21,508 bases of DNA from an uncultured Eubacteriales bacterium (GCA_900546685.1 UREB01000008.1:1-21508); one strand, 5' to 3'; shown: positions 6,324 to 14,764, counted from the first letter of the stretch. The notes: generated by a model from the sequence alone, not told the origin. Numbers and translations: made by a program.

Positions 6324-7355
6324 TTATTCTTCTGCCTGCAAACGATGAAAGCCCGCTGCCCTGAGCGCCCGGTTCATATATGCTAGATCCTCGCCCTGCT
6401 CATTGGCCCCCTCCAATATGATATACGCCATATTTTCATCATCTGCCCGGCGCAGCATGGCAAACAGCCCCTTTGCCATTGAGCCATCCATGTCGCAAGG
6501 GTAAAACGTGCGCGTGCCATATCCTTTCGCATGCGCGCTGCGGCCGATGATCACCGCTTTTTTCCCCGCCGCAACAGCCTGATCGTACAGCGTACTGGCT
6601 AGCGCTGTCATGCCGGGCGTATAAGAAACCAGCACGGCCTCGCCCTCGGGTGCATAATGCTTATGCAGCATACCCGGGGAGAGCGCCTTGCCCGTAACCG
6701 GCTGCAATACGCCGCCCGCCACTAGGCAGTGTCCCATGCACGCTGCGATCTGTTCTCTTGTAATATGCCCCGGTCGCAAGATCACTGGCGTCTGTTTTGT
6801 GGCATCCACCACAGTGGATTCCACCCCCACTTCACAGCACCCCCCATCTATGACAAGCGGAATGCGCCCTTGCATATCCTGGTATACATGCATTGCCGTC
6901 ACCGGGCTGGGCCGCCCGCTAACATTGGCGCTCGGCGCCGCAATGGGGCCGGCCAGCTCGATCAGCCGCTGTGCCACCAGGCCCTGCGGCATACGCAGCC
7001 CTACGGTATCCAGCCCCGCTGTCACTGTTTTGGGAATCACATCTGATGCTTTCACAATCACAGTCAGCGGCCCGGGCCAAAACGCTTGCGTCAGCTTTTC
7101 CGCTGCTGCTGTCCACACTTTGGCTAGCCTTTTTGCCTGGTCTCGGCTCGATACATGCACGATCAGTGGATTGTCTTGCGGCCGCCCCTTTGCCCTAAAG
7201 ATTTTTTCCACAGCCTTTTCATCTAGCGCCGAAGCGCCCAGGCCATACACCGTTTCGGTGGGAAACGCTACCACCTCTCCACCATCCAGCAAGGCCGCAG
7301 CTTCCTTGTCTCCGCCTGCTGCAAAAGCCTGTTCTGTCATGATTCTCGTTTTCAT
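6324..7355 (-). CDS. L-threonylcarbamoyladenylate synthase (Sua5/TsaC2 type)
   Basis: The enzyme condenses threonine, bicarbonate and ATP to threonylcarbamoyl-AMP, the first step of t6A modification at position 37 of ANN-decoding tRNAs. The 343-residue protein is the long Sua5 form. The YrdC domain carries FPTETVYGLG (31-40) and KGRPQDNPL (56-64), and ends with VGVESTVVD and ILRPGHITREQI. The linker SPGMLHKHYAP, conserved in Sua5, closes the active site before the smaller C-terminal Sua5 domain (EGEAVLVSY onward). The ATG at 7355 has AAGGGG upstream and lies 10 bases after the prfA stop, so it is co-transcribed with prmC and prfA. Confidence 0.95.
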   Translation of the reverse strand: MKTRIMTEQAFAAGGDKEAAALLDGGEVVAFPTETVYGLGASALDEKAVEKIFRAKGRPQDNPLIVHVSSRDQAKRLAKVWTAAAEKLTQAFWPGPLTVIVKASDVIPKTVTAGLDTVGLRMPQGLVAQRLIELAGPIAAPSANVSGRPSPVTAMHVYQDMQGRIPLVIDGGCCEVGVESTVVDATKQTPVILRPGHITREQIAACMGHCLVAGGVLQPVTGKALSPGMLHKHYAPEGEAVLVSYTPGMTALASTLYDQAVAAGKKAVIIGRSAHAKGYGTRTFYPCDMDGSMAKGLFAMLRRADDENMAYIILEGANEQGEDLAYMNRALRAAGFHRLQAEE

Positions 7356-7365
7356 TGGCTTCCCC

Positions 7366-8442
7366 TTAGTCTTCCTGTTCTCCTGCCAGCAGCGCCGTGC
7401 GTTCCTTAAGCGCCAGCGCATCCAAAATCTCGTCAAGATCGCCGTCCATAAACGCTTCCAGCTTATACACCGTCACGCCTGCCCTATGATCCGTCACACG
7501 CCCCTGTGGGAAATTGTAGGTACGGATGCGTTCGCTTCTGTCTCCGCTGCCCACCTGGCTTTTGCGGTGCTGGCTTAGCGCCTCGTCATGCTCGCTTTGC
7601 AGCTTATCCAGCAACCGGCTCTTGAGAACGCGCATCGCCTTTTCCTTATTTTTCAGCTGGCTCTTCTCATCCTGGCAAGTCACAACCAATCCTGTCGGAA
7701 TATGGGTAATGCGCACCGCGCTGTCCGTGGTGTTGACGGATTGCCCGCCATGGCCGCCGCTTCGGTACACGTCCACCCGCAGATCATTGGGATCGATGTT
7801 AACCTCCACATCCTCCGCCTCTGGCAACACAGCTACGGTGGCAGCGCTGGTATGGATACGGCCACCGGATTCCGTCTCGGGCACCCGCTGCACACGGTGT
7901 ACGCCGCTTTCATATTTCAGCTTAGAATAGGCGCCCTTGCCAGAGATCACCACAATGACCTCCTTCACACCGCCCAGCTCCGTCAGGTTTTCCGTCATAA
8001 TCTCCAGCTTGAATCCCTGGCGCTCTGCATATCTGGCATACATGCGGTATAGATCCGCCCCGAACAGTGCCGCTTCATCGCCCCCTGTTCCAGCCCGTAT
8101 TTCCAGCACCACGTTTTTATCATCGTTGGGATCCTTTGGCAAGAGCAAAAAGCGGATCTCCTCTTCCATCTCCTCTTTTTTCCCCTGCAGCTGCTTACTT
8201 TCCTCAGCCGCCAAATCGCGCAGTTCCGCGTCCGTTTCTTCCTCCGCCAGCTGCCTACATTCTTCCAGTTCCTTCAAAAGCGCCTGGTATTCCTCGCTTT
8301 TTTGTGCGATGGGCTCTATCTGCGCATGTTCCTTAACAAGCTTGCGCCATGCCTCCATATCGCTCATCGTTTCCGGCTGCGCAATCAAACGGCTCAATTC
8401 CTGATACCGAGCCTCTATGGTTTGTAACCGGTCTATCATCAT
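7366..8442 (-). CDS. prfA: Peptide chain release factor 1
   Basis: RF1 recognises UAA and UAG and triggers peptidyl-tRNA hydrolysis. The 358-residue length is normal. The catalytic GGQ lies at residues 232-234, next to the HRVQRVPETES..RIHTSAA segment typical of RF1. The stop-codon recognition position of the PxT motif reads P-E-T here. The N-terminal helical domain starts with MIDRLQTIEARYQEL. Several ATGs are possible: 8448 overlaps the prmC stop as ATGA, but the GGAAAGG Shine-Dalgarno touches it; 8442, six bases from it, is preferred, and 8439 is also possible. Translational coupling to prmC is likely. Confidence 0.96.
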   Translation of the reverse strand: MMIDRLQTIEARYQELSRLIAQPETMSDMEAWRKLVKEHAQIEPIAQKSEEYQALLKELEECRQLAEEETDAELRDLAAEESKQLQGKKEEMEEEIRFLLLPKDPNDDKNVVLEIRAGTGGDEAALFGADLYRMYARYAERQGFKLEIMTENLTELGGVKEVIVVISGKGAYSKLKYESGVHRVQRVPETESGGRIHTSAATVAVLPEAEDVEVNIDPNDLRVDVYRSGGHGGQSVNTTDSAVRITHIPTGLVVTCQDEKSQLKNKEKAMRVLKSRLLDKLQSEHDEALSQHRKSQVGSGDRSERIRTYNFPQGRVTDHRAGVTVYKLEAFMDGDLDEILDALALKERTALLAGEQED

Positions 8443-8444
8443 TT

Positions 8445-9284
8445 TCATCCTTTCCGGCCATGCACAACGCGCGGCAGGCCAGACAGATCTTCTTTCATAC
8501 CTATCTCTTTCAGGCCTGCCTGCCTTAATAGCCGCATTACGTCCTGGGCTTGCGTGCTTCCAATTTCCAATCCCAGCCAGCCGCCTACCTTCAAGCAATC
8601 GTCCGCCTGCATGATCAACCGTTCGTAGACATCCAATCCCTTTGCCCCGGCCAGCAGCGCCAAGGGCGGCTCATACTCTCTGACCAAAGGGCTCAGCTGC
8701 CTATATTCCGTTTCACTGATATAAGGCGGGTTGGAAACAATTACATCAAATTGCTGTGTTTTGACCGGTGCGCAGAGATCACCGCAGTGCCACCCAACAT
8801 CTAGTCCCAGCCTCTGCCCATTGTCCTTTGCTACCTTCAGCGCCTCCGCGCTTATGTCGGTTGCCTGCACCTCGCAGTCCGGCCGTTCGTGCTTGATAGC
8901 CAGCGCAATGCACCCGCTGCCCGTGCATACATCCAGCACTTTACCCTGCCTCGGCGCATTTTCCAACGCCTTTAGCACCAGTGTCTCGGTATCCATACGC
9001 GGAATTAATACCGACGGCGTTACGCAAAACGTCAGCCCGTAAAAATCCGCCTCGCCCAAAATATACTGAATCGGCTCGCCCTTTAGCCTTCGCGCCAGGC
9101 ATTGCGCCAGCATTTGCGCTTGGCTGGGTTTAATCGGCTCTGTTTGCGATAAAACCTGTGCCATAGGGATTTTCAGCACACGCGTGATCATCAATCGCGC
9201 CGTGCTGTCTGCATCCTCGATCCCATGTGCCCGCATCGTTTCCCTGATACGCCGCAGGCAGACGGACGGCGTATCAGCCCACAT
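8445..9284 (-). CDS. prmC: Release factor glutamine N5-methyltransferase
   Basis: PrmC methylates the GGQ glutamine of release factors with S-adenosylmethionine, so it acts directly on the product of the next gene. The 279-residue protein has an N-terminal helical domain (to about 90) with EPIQYILGEADFYGL, the SAM motif DVCTGSG (118-124), the acidic ATDIS that contacts the SAM ribose, and the catalytic NPPY (185-188). The ATG at 9284 has GGAGG nine bases upstream and overlaps the DUF1385 gene by 11 bases; the earlier ATG at 9302 has no such site. Confidence 0.95.
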   Translation of the reverse strand: MWADTPSVCLRRIRETMRAHGIEDADSTARLMITRVLKIPMAQVLSQTEPIKPSQAQMLAQCLARRLKGEPIQYILGEADFYGLTFCVTPSVLIPRMDTETLVLKALENAPRQGKVLDVCTGSGCIALAIKHERPDCEVQATDISAEALKVAKDNGQRLGLDVGWHCGDLCAPVKTQQFDVIVSNPPYISETEYRQLSPLVREYEPPLALLAGAKGLDVYERLIMQADDCLKVGGWLGLEIGSTQAQDVMRLLRQAGLKEIGMKEDLSGLPRVVHGRKG

Positions 9285-10146
9285 CGTTTGCCGCCTCCGC
9301 ATAGGCTGCCGCCGCTACTTCGATCATATCGTCGCTTGGGAGGCGCGTACTCAGCCTTTGCATCCATAGCCCTGGCGCCTGTAAGATCTTTGCGCCCCAT
9401 CCTTTCAGCTTGGCCGCAAACTTCAGCACTTCGTAGGATAGTCCCGCCACCAGCGGCAGCAGTACCACGCGCAATGCCAGCCGTATCCACAGCACCTGGC
9501 TCTGTCCCAGCAGCGAAAAAACCAATATGCTGACGATCATCACCAAAAACAGATAGCTTGTGCCGCATCTTGGATGTACCACCGGAAATTTCTTGCTGTT
9601 TTCCGGCGTAGGCTCTAGGCCATGCTCAATGCAATGCAGTACCCTGTGCTCTGCGCCATGGTACATAAAGACCCGCTTCATATCCTTCCATAAACCGATA
9701 ACCGCCATATAGCCTGCAAAAATCAGTAGACGAATTACACCCTCCAGGATATTAAACCATCCACTGCCCTTCGGCAACATCCAGCCCGCCAGCAGCGAAG
9801 GAAGCAGAAAAAACAAGCCCAGCGCCAAAACGATCGCTGCTACCATGGAAATTGCGCCCAGCACGCCGCTTTCCTGTTCCGTTTCCTCGCCCTCGTCTAT
9901 CATCATATAGTCCGCACTCTTGTTCAGCATCTTATACCCGGATTTCAGCTGCGTACACAGATTGACCAGCCCGCGCACGATGGGCCACCTGGCCCAGGCA
10001 TGGCGTTTGGAAAAGGTGCTTGCCTGTTCACTGGTCAGCGTGATACTGCCGTCCTTTCTGCGGACTGCCATACAAATTTTGCTGGGGGACTGGATCATCA
10101 CGCCCTCGATCACTGCTTGTCCGCCCAGATTCACCTGCTTTGCCAT
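9274..10146 (-). CDS. yqhQ: DUF1385 membrane protein (YqhQ family)
   Basis: The 290-residue protein opens with the family signature VNLGGQAVIEGVMIQSP and has further conserved blocks RGLVNL, YHGAEHRVLHCIEHG and VHPRCGTSYLFLVMIVS. About five hydrophobic segments lie between residues 95 and 245. The histidine- and cysteine-containing blocks (HGAEH, HPRCGT) look like a metal or active site, but the biochemical role is not established to my knowledge. Its place between rpmE and prmC-prfA is a recurring order in Clostridia. It overlaps prmC by 11 bases. No separate promoter is evident in the short gap after the rpmE terminator, so it may depend on readthrough. Confidence 0.92.
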   Translation of the reverse strand: MAKQVNLGGQAVIEGVMIQSPSKICMAVRRKDGSITLTSEQASTFSKRHAWARWPIVRGLVNLCTQLKSGYKMLNKSADYMMIDEGEETEQESGVLGAISMVAAIVLALGLFFLLPSLLAGWMLPKGSGWFNILEGVIRLLIFAGYMAVIGLWKDMKRVFMYHGAEHRVLHCIEHGLEPTPENSKKFPVVHPRCGTSYLFLVMIVSILVFSLLGQSQVLWIRLALRVVLLPLVAGLSYEVLKFAAKLKGWGAKILQAPGLWMQRLSTRLPSDDMIEVAAAAYAEAANDVG

Positions 10147-10162
10147 AAAACTCCTTTATACG

Positions 10163-10191
10163 AAAAACAGGCTCCGCCTAAGAGCCTGTTT
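10163..10191 (-). terminator. Intrinsic terminator after rpmE
   Basis: A 10-pair stem (AAACAGGCTC with GAGCCTGTTT, 7-base loop) is followed on the minus strand by further T residues. It separates rpmE from the DUF1385 gene, only 17 bases before that gene's ATG, so leakage could feed the downstream operon. Confidence 0.88.
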
Positions 10192-10213
10192 GCTTCGTGC
10201 ACAAAATGCGGCA

Positions 10214-10411
10214 TTACATACCGTAACGTTTTTTGAAACGGTCTACGCGGCCGCCGGTATCGACGAGCTTCTGCTTGCCGGTATAGAACGGATGGCACTT
10301 GGAGCAGATTTCAACCCTCAGTTCCTTTTTAACAGAACCGGTGGTGAACGTCTCTCCACAGGCGCACCTTACCTGGCACTCACCATACTGCGGGTGAATA
10401 TTCTCCTTCAA
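10214..10411 (-). CDS. rpmE: 50S ribosomal protein L31, zinc-binding type
   Basis: The 65-residue protein bridges the ribosomal subunits. It matches L31 throughout: KENIHPQYGEC, CACGETF, SVKKELRVEICSKCHPFYTG and GRVDRFKKRYG. The cysteines C-x-C-G and C-S-K-C-H show the zinc-containing (C+) form. I chose the TTG at 10411 because it gives the canonical length and start, and GAGGTG stands six bases upstream; an in-frame ATG at 10441 would add ten residues not found in L31. It has its own promoter and terminator within the rho-prfA cluster. Confidence 0.95.
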   Translation of the reverse strand: MKENIHPQYGECQVRCACGETFTTGSVKKELRVEICSKCHPFYTGKQKLVDTGGRVDRFKKRYGM

Positions 10412-10446
10412 TGCTTCCACCTCTTCTCTGTAAAATAGCAAAGATT

Positions 10447-10475
10447 ATTATATCAGCCTTTTTTTAGAAATACAA
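10447..10475 (-). promoter_or_regulatory. Sigma-A promoter of rpmE
   Basis: Minus-strand TTGTAT (10470-10475), 17-base spacer, TGA plus TATAAT (10447-10452) as an extended -10. The hexamers are identical to those of the tRNA-Ser promoter, fitting a strongly expressed translation gene. Confidence 0.7.
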
Positions 10476-10499
10476 GCCCCTGTCCGTATTTTTCTTCTC

Positions 10500-10760
10500 C
10501 TATTTTTGCGGTTTTTTCGGGAATGTTCCAACAATGCTAAAATACGCCACCGCACCCCCGACAACGCCTATCAGCATAGATACGAGATTCGCAATTCTTG
10601 GCAAAACGCCCAAATAATATAGGATCGCCATCGACAATAGCTCGCTTATCAGCCAAGTGCCCAGCAGGATGGCCATAGGGCCGCCCGTGCTTTTCTCCGC
10701 TTCACGGCATCGCGTATTCAGCTGTGAAATGGCCAGTATCATCAAAACAAAGCCCAGCAT
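10500..10760 (-). CDS. Small membrane protein of unknown function
   Basis: The 86-residue protein is mostly hydrophobic. A first short segment (residues 1-14) is followed by a charged QLNTRCREAEKS loop, then two longer segments at about 27-48 and 53-78, ending in a basic tail PKKPQK. AGGAAG stands five bases before the ATG, and the gene starts 7 bases after the rho stop, so it is co-transcribed with rho. I do not recognise a family. Its position between rho and rpmE is unusual compared with the common direct rho-rpmE order. Confidence 0.75.
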   Translation of the reverse strand: MLGFVLMILAISQLNTRCREAEKSTGGPMAILLGTWLISELLSMAILYYLGVLPRIANLVSMLIGVVGGAVAYFSIVGTFPKKPQK

Positions 10761-10767
10761 TTGCTTC

Positions 10768-12393
10768 CTACCGCCTATTGTCCTGTTTCGTGGTTGTATA
10801 GCCTTCCTTTTTGCAAATGCGCATATATTCTTCCATCGCCTTGATAAAATGCTCGTTATCCCTTGTTTTTCTCAGCATTTCCAGTAGGTTCTCTGCGTTT
10901 TCAATGGCATTTCCGCTGGTCATAAATCTGCGCACGCTGAAAGTTGCTTTGTATTCTTCATCGCTAAGCAAAAACCGTTCCTGCCTGGTACCGCTCTTAA
11001 AGATATTGACAGCCGGGAAGGTCCCTCGTTCGCTCAGTGTACGGTCTAGCTGCAGTTCCATGTTGCCGGTGCCTTTGAATTCTTCAAAGATGATTTCATC
11101 CATCCTGGAACCTGTATCCACTAAAGCAGTGGCCAAAATCGTCAGGCTGCCACCTTCTTCAATGTTGCGCGCCGCGCCGAAAAACCGTTTGGGTTTGAAT
11201 AGGGCGCCCGGGTCCAAGCCGCCCGAAAGCGACCGCCCCGTAGGCGTAATCGTCATGTTGTAGGCCCTAGCCAGCCTCGTGATGCTATCCAGCAGGATCA
11301 CCACGTCTCTTCCCTGCTCTACCAGCCTCTGCGCCCGCTCCAGCACCATTTCCGATACACGCGTATGGTGCTCCGGCATCTCGTCAAACGTAGAGTAGAT
11401 GACCTCGCCTTGGATGCTGCGCTGCATTTCTGTTACCTCTTCCGGCCTTTCATCAATGAGCAGCATCATCAGCGTCACCTCCGGATGGTTGATGCTGATG
11501 GCATTGGCCACCTGTCGCAAAATGGAAGTCTTTCCTGTGCGAGGCGGCGCTACGATCAACCCGCGCTGTCCTTTGCCGATGGGGCACATCAAGTCAATGA
11601 TGCGCAGGATCAGCACATCCTTCATCTCGGAATTTTCCAGCGTCAGCCTTTCGTTGGGGATGATGGGCGTCAATTCCTCAAACGGCGTTCTTGCCGCTGC
11701 CTTATACGGCGGCTCTTCGTTGATAAGGTCTATATACAGCAGCGCCAGGCGCTGATCTCCGTCCGGGCCAGCTGGCCGGGTACGCCCCTTGATTTGATCC
11801 CCGGTAGCTAAATTAAATTTTCGAATCTGTGCAACGGAAACATATACATCCCGCTGGCCAGACATCGGATCCATCGGCCGGATAAAGCCGTAGCCATCCG
11901 GCAAAATTTCCAAAACACCCTCGCATTGTCCACAGCCTCCGGAATCCAGCATTTCCTGAATGGCGCTATCCAGCGGCTCATCGGTGCTTTGGTAGCGCAT
12001 CGCGCTGGAACGCTTATGCGGCCGTTTGATGCCAAAGCAGTTACTTTTCTGGTAACTCGGCCGGGCTGCCTTTTCTTCCACCTTGGCAGCTTGCGCCTCG
12101 GTGGGCTCTATCTCGTGCGCTGCCTGCGCTTTGGGGGGGCGTCCTCTTCTTTTCTTCTCAGCCGGCGCTTGTTCCGTCTGTTCCTCCTTTTTCTCCTTTG
12201 GCGGACGGCCCCGGCGTTTTGGCGCTTCAGCAGTTGCTTGCTCCGGCAACGATTCCAAATGCTCTGGGCATTTCAGCATCTCCTCTACCAAAGGTGCTTT
12301 TCGATAGGAATACACATCCTTCACGCCCATAGCCGATGCCAGCTTTCTCAATTCTACCAAACTTTTTTTCATATATGCTTCATAGGTCATCAT
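10768..12393 (-). CDS. rho: Transcription termination factor Rho with extended N-terminus
   Basis: Rho is a hexameric RNA-dependent ATPase that releases RNA polymerase. The 541-residue protein is over 100 residues longer than compact Rho proteins. Residues 1-45 form the Rho_N helical domain (KKSLVELRKLASAMGV). Residues about 48-135 are low-complexity and charged, with two AT-hook-like RRGRPPK motifs (60-66 and 82-88). The RNA-binding cold-shock domain follows (GVLEILPDGYGFIR, about 159-172), then the ATPase core with Walker A APPRTGKTS (282-290), LLIDERPEEVTE and Walker B VILLDSITRLARAYN. The ATG at 12393 has GGGAGG five bases upstream; 12390 is an alternative. A strong promoter lies at 12488-12517 and the leader is pyrimidine-rich. 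Confidence 0.96.
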   Translation of the reverse strand: MMTYEAYMKKSLVELRKLASAMGVKDVYSYRKAPLVEEMLKCPEHLESLPEQATAEAPKRRGRPPKEKKEEQTEQAPAEKKRRGRPPKAQAAHEIEPTEAQAAKVEEKAARPSYQKSNCFGIKRPHKRSSAMRYQSTDEPLDSAIQEMLDSGGCGQCEGVLEILPDGYGFIRPMDPMSGQRDVYVSVAQIRKFNLATGDQIKGRTRPAGPDGDQRLALLYIDLINEEPPYKAAARTPFEELTPIIPNERLTLENSEMKDVLILRIIDLMCPIGKGQRGLIVAPPRTGKTSILRQVANAISINHPEVTLMMLLIDERPEEVTEMQRSIQGEVIYSTFDEMPEHHTRVSEMVLERAQRLVEQGRDVVILLDSITRLARAYNMTITPTGRSLSGGLDPGALFKPKRFFGAARNIEEGGSLTILATALVDTGSRMDEIIFEEFKGTGNMELQLDRTLSERGTFPAVNIFKSGTRQERFLLSDEEYKATFSVRRFMTSGNAIENAENLLEMLRKTRDNEHFIKAMEEYMRICKKEGYTTTKQDNRR

Positions 12394-12487
12394 ATGGCCC
12401 TCCCAAATTGGATAAAAAGACAAAGAAAGAAAAGAAAAACATGAAAAAAACAAAATAAAATGGATCTCGTCGTTCTTTGATTTTATT

Positions 12488-12517
12488 ATTATACCTTATC
12501 GGTAGGTTTTCGGTCAA
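12488..12517 (-). promoter_or_regulatory. Sigma-A promoter of rho
   Basis: Minus-strand TTGACC (12512-12517), 18-base spacer, consensus TATAAT (12488-12493). Initiation near 12481 would leave an approximately 88-nt leader rich in T and C (12412-12466), a possible Rho or other regulator contact region. Between this promoter and the terminator at 12648 I see nothing else of note. Confidence 0.82.
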
Positions 12518-12647
12518 TGTCAGATCGTCCCGAATCCACGGTGCTTTCTGTCATCTTCATGTCTTTTCCCTGCAAACGCTCCCCCTCGGTATAAATTTCC
12601 TTGCCTTGTTTCCCATGAGGATGGGCAATTCACTTTTCCCGGCCCAG

Positions 12648-12677
12648 AAAAAAACAACGGCAGGCCTCTGCCTGCCG
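12648..12677 (-). terminator. Intrinsic terminator after the DUF3048 lipoprotein gene
   Basis: Minus-strand GGCAGGC pairs with GCCTGCC around a 4-base loop, with flanking AAC/GTT, followed by GTTTTTTT. It is about 50 bases past the stop codon. Confidence 0.88.
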
Positions 12678-12723
12678 CCGTTTATGTTTGTACCCCAAAC
12701 CGTTTATCGTGTTTTTCTTCCCC

Positions 12724-13719
12724 TTATTTCAGGGTAATGTCTGTGCCTGTCGGCACCACATGGATCCAGGTGTTGCCGGGCTGCAAAACGATTTCGTTGC
12801 CGTCCGCATCCTTGTAAACCGTCTTTGCCTTTACGCTGTCCTTGCTCCAGGTTCCCTCTGCGTATTTGCCGTTGATGGCATATACAATCTTGCCGGAACC
12901 GCCTGCTACATCTGCCAACTGTCCATTTACATTTTCATCATGATAATTGGTAAATTGGAAGATTAGGTTCTTTACTTCTACTACCTTTTTGGTATCGGAA
13001 TCCCTATGTTCCTTCCCATTCACCTTTCTCTTGTAAGTCTGCGTCTCGCTGTCATACGTATATGTCAGGTTTCCGCCAAATTTTAAGGAGATTTCCTGCG
13101 CCTGATTGGCCAGCGCCACTTCGGAATCAAACTGGAACGCACGCACCGTAGGCGTAAAATCGATCATCGCACGGGCCTTTTCGGTATACAGGCAGGCATT
13201 GTGCGGCGCGCTGCGGGAGCTTTCCCGATAGTACGCCTCCGTTTCCGTTAACCCATCGCAGCGAGCCTGGAACAGGTCGTTTCTCTCCATATAATTGTAT
13301 ACATTGAGCTTATCGCCAGATTCGCTGGGGCCGCCGAAATGGCAAAATACGCCATCATATTCCGAAGCCAACGCCGTAAAATACTGCCGTGCGCTGCGCA
13401 CAGGACCGATGACGTCCGGCATATTGCTATTCCAAACGCCCATCAACCGCGTGATGCCGCCTTCCACCTCACACTCGTACATGATATCCGCCGCCTGGAT
13501 GCCTTCCTGCGGCCGCGCCGCTTCGCTGTTGTCGATCATCGCGATCACGGGCTTATACTCAGAGATCGTCTCGCTGCCGTTCAACGGGTCGCGTCCCGTG
13601 CTCACAGCGGTCTGTGTCGGCGCCGCCCCAGAGGGCTGCGGTTCCTCCTTTTTGCCACAGCCAGCCGCCAGCGGTACGATCATACACACTGCCAGCATAA
13701 TGCCGATTAGCTTTTTCAT
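12724..13719 (-). CDS. DUF3048 domain lipoprotein (YerB-like)
   Basis: The 331-residue protein starts with a signal peptide whose lipobox is LAAGC, so it should be lipidated and face outside. After a proline/threonine-rich spacer come DUF3048 signatures: PVIAMIDNSEAARPQEGIQAADI, YECEVEGGITRLMGVW, IGPVRSARQYF and the CHFGGPSES and HNACLYT blocks. The C-terminal part is YerB-like with YAINGKYAEGTWSK and GNTWIHVVP. The molecular function of the family is not established. The ATG at 13719 has GGAGG eight bases upstream; the ATG at 13725 is too close to it. It is monocistronic with an extended -10 promoter at 13781-13786. Confidence 0.92.
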   Translation of the reverse strand: MKKLIGIMLAVCMIVPLAAGCGKKEEPQPSGAAPTQTAVSTGRDPLNGSETISEYKPVIAMIDNSEAARPQEGIQAADIMYECEVEGGITRLMGVWNSNMPDVIGPVRSARQYFTALASEYDGVFCHFGGPSESGDKLNVYNYMERNDLFQARCDGLTETEAYYRESSRSAPHNACLYTEKARAMIDFTPTVRAFQFDSEVALANQAQEISLKFGGNLTYTYDSETQTYKRKVNGKEHRDSDTKKVVEVKNLIFQFTNYHDENVNGQLADVAGGSGKIVYAINGKYAEGTWSKDSVKAKTVYKDADGNEIVLQPGNTWIHVVPTGTDITLK

Positions 13720-13780
13720 GGCCATTGCCTCCTCACACATTCTCTGCCTTACAGGCCTTCTTGTTGTTTTTTACCGATTG

Positions 13781-13789
13781 ATTATATCA
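13781..13789 (-). promoter_or_regulatory. Extended -10 promoter of the DUF3048 gene
   Basis: Minus-strand TGATATAAT (TATAAT at 13781-13786) with a weak -35 (GTGGCA-like) 17 bases upstream. About 60 bases precede the ATG. Confidence 0.62.
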
Positions 13790-13910
13790 CATGTTTATCA
13801 GAATGCCACATTATTTCAACAAAAACACACCTTTTTCGCCTCTTATTTAGGGAATAGCCCTGGGATATGCTGACATTTTGGTAGGAAAAATTCCCTTTCC
13901 GTTCCATACC

Positions 13911-13919
13911 TGATATAAT
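13911..13919 (+). promoter_or_regulatory. Extended -10 promoter of the cytidylyltransferase-glycosyltransferase unit
   Basis: TGATATAAT (TATAAT at 13914-13919) about 78 bases before the ATG; the -35 region is poor. It is divergent from the DUF3048 promoter, with about 125 bases between the two -10 boxes. Confidence 0.6.
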
Positions 13920-13996
13920 AAAAAATAATATGCTCGTTGGAAACCCTGCCCTTTGCAGGATCTTTCATCCATAGAGCAGGCGTTAGGGGGTTCTTT

Positions 13997-14764
13997 ATGA
14001 ACATCGCATTGATCATGGCCGGCGGTACCGGCACACGCATGAATCATTCGACGCCCAAGCAATATTTATTGCTAAACGGGGCGCCCATCGTTCTCCATAC
14101 CCTGCGCGCGTTTGAAAGCTGCTCTGCAATCGACGCCATTTGTCTTGCCTGTGCGCCCTCGTATCTGCCGCTGATGCAGCGGATGATCCAGGAACATCAT
14201 TTAACCAAAGTGCGCTATTTTGCTGAGGCCGGCAAAGATCGCCGCCTTACCTCTAAAAATGCGGTGGAGGCTATGGCTCCGTTCTGTGCGCCGGAGGACA
14301 TACTGCTGATCCACGACGCCGTCCGCCCATTTGTCACCGAGCGCATCATTCTGGAAAACATCCGTATGGCGCGGGAATACGGCGCTGTTTACACCGTTTA
14401 TCCTGTCCAGGATACCATTGTGCAGAGCCTAAACGGCAAAGAGCTGTCGGATATTCCTGATAGGTCCGCGCTGTATTTGGGGCAGACGCCCCAGTCTTTC
14501 CGTTGCTCCCTGATCCAACAGGCCCACCAGCGATATGCAGCGCAAACATCGCCCGCCCCTGTCACAGACGACTGCTCGCTGGTTCTTCAAATGGGGCATC
14601 CGGTGTATCTTGTTTCCGGTTCCAAGACCAATATCAAGATCACCACGCCGGAGGATATGGAAATCGCGCGATTTTTTGCGCAGAAATTTTCCTTTGCCGA
14701 ATCAAACGCAGTGGATTCGGGAAGCATCAAACATCATGATTTATCGAGAGGGGATGCCAGCTAA
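13997..14764 (+). CDS. IspD/TarI-family cytidylyltransferase
   Basis: The 255-residue enzyme transfers CMP from CTP to a sugar- or polyol-phosphate. It has the GT-A nucleotide loop MAGGTGTRM followed by PKQYLLLNG, HDAVRPFV, the TDDCSLV acidic motif and GSKTNIKITTPED. These occur in both IspD (isoprenoid MEP pathway) and TarI (CDP-ribitol for wall teichoic acid). Three details lean to TarI: AGG rather than AAG in the loop, EYGAVYTVYPVQDTIV, and DIPDRSALYLGQTPQSF. No ispF or TarJ-type reductase is adjacent; instead a glycosyltransferase follows with a one-base TAATG overlap. The start has AGGGGG six bases upstream. The family is certain, the substrate not. Confidence 0.88.
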   Translation: MNIALIMAGGTGTRMNHSTPKQYLLLNGAPIVLHTLRAFESCSAIDAICLACAPSYLPLMQRMIQEHHLTKVRYFAEAGKDRRLTSKNAVEAMAPFCAPEDILLIHDAVRPFVTERIILENIRMAREYGAVYTVYPVQDTIVQSLNGKELSDIPDRSALYLGQTPQSFRCSLIQQAHQRYAAQTSPAPVTDDCSLVLQMGHPVYLVSGSKTNIKITTPEDMEIARFFAQKFSFAESNAVDSGSIKHHDLSRGDAS

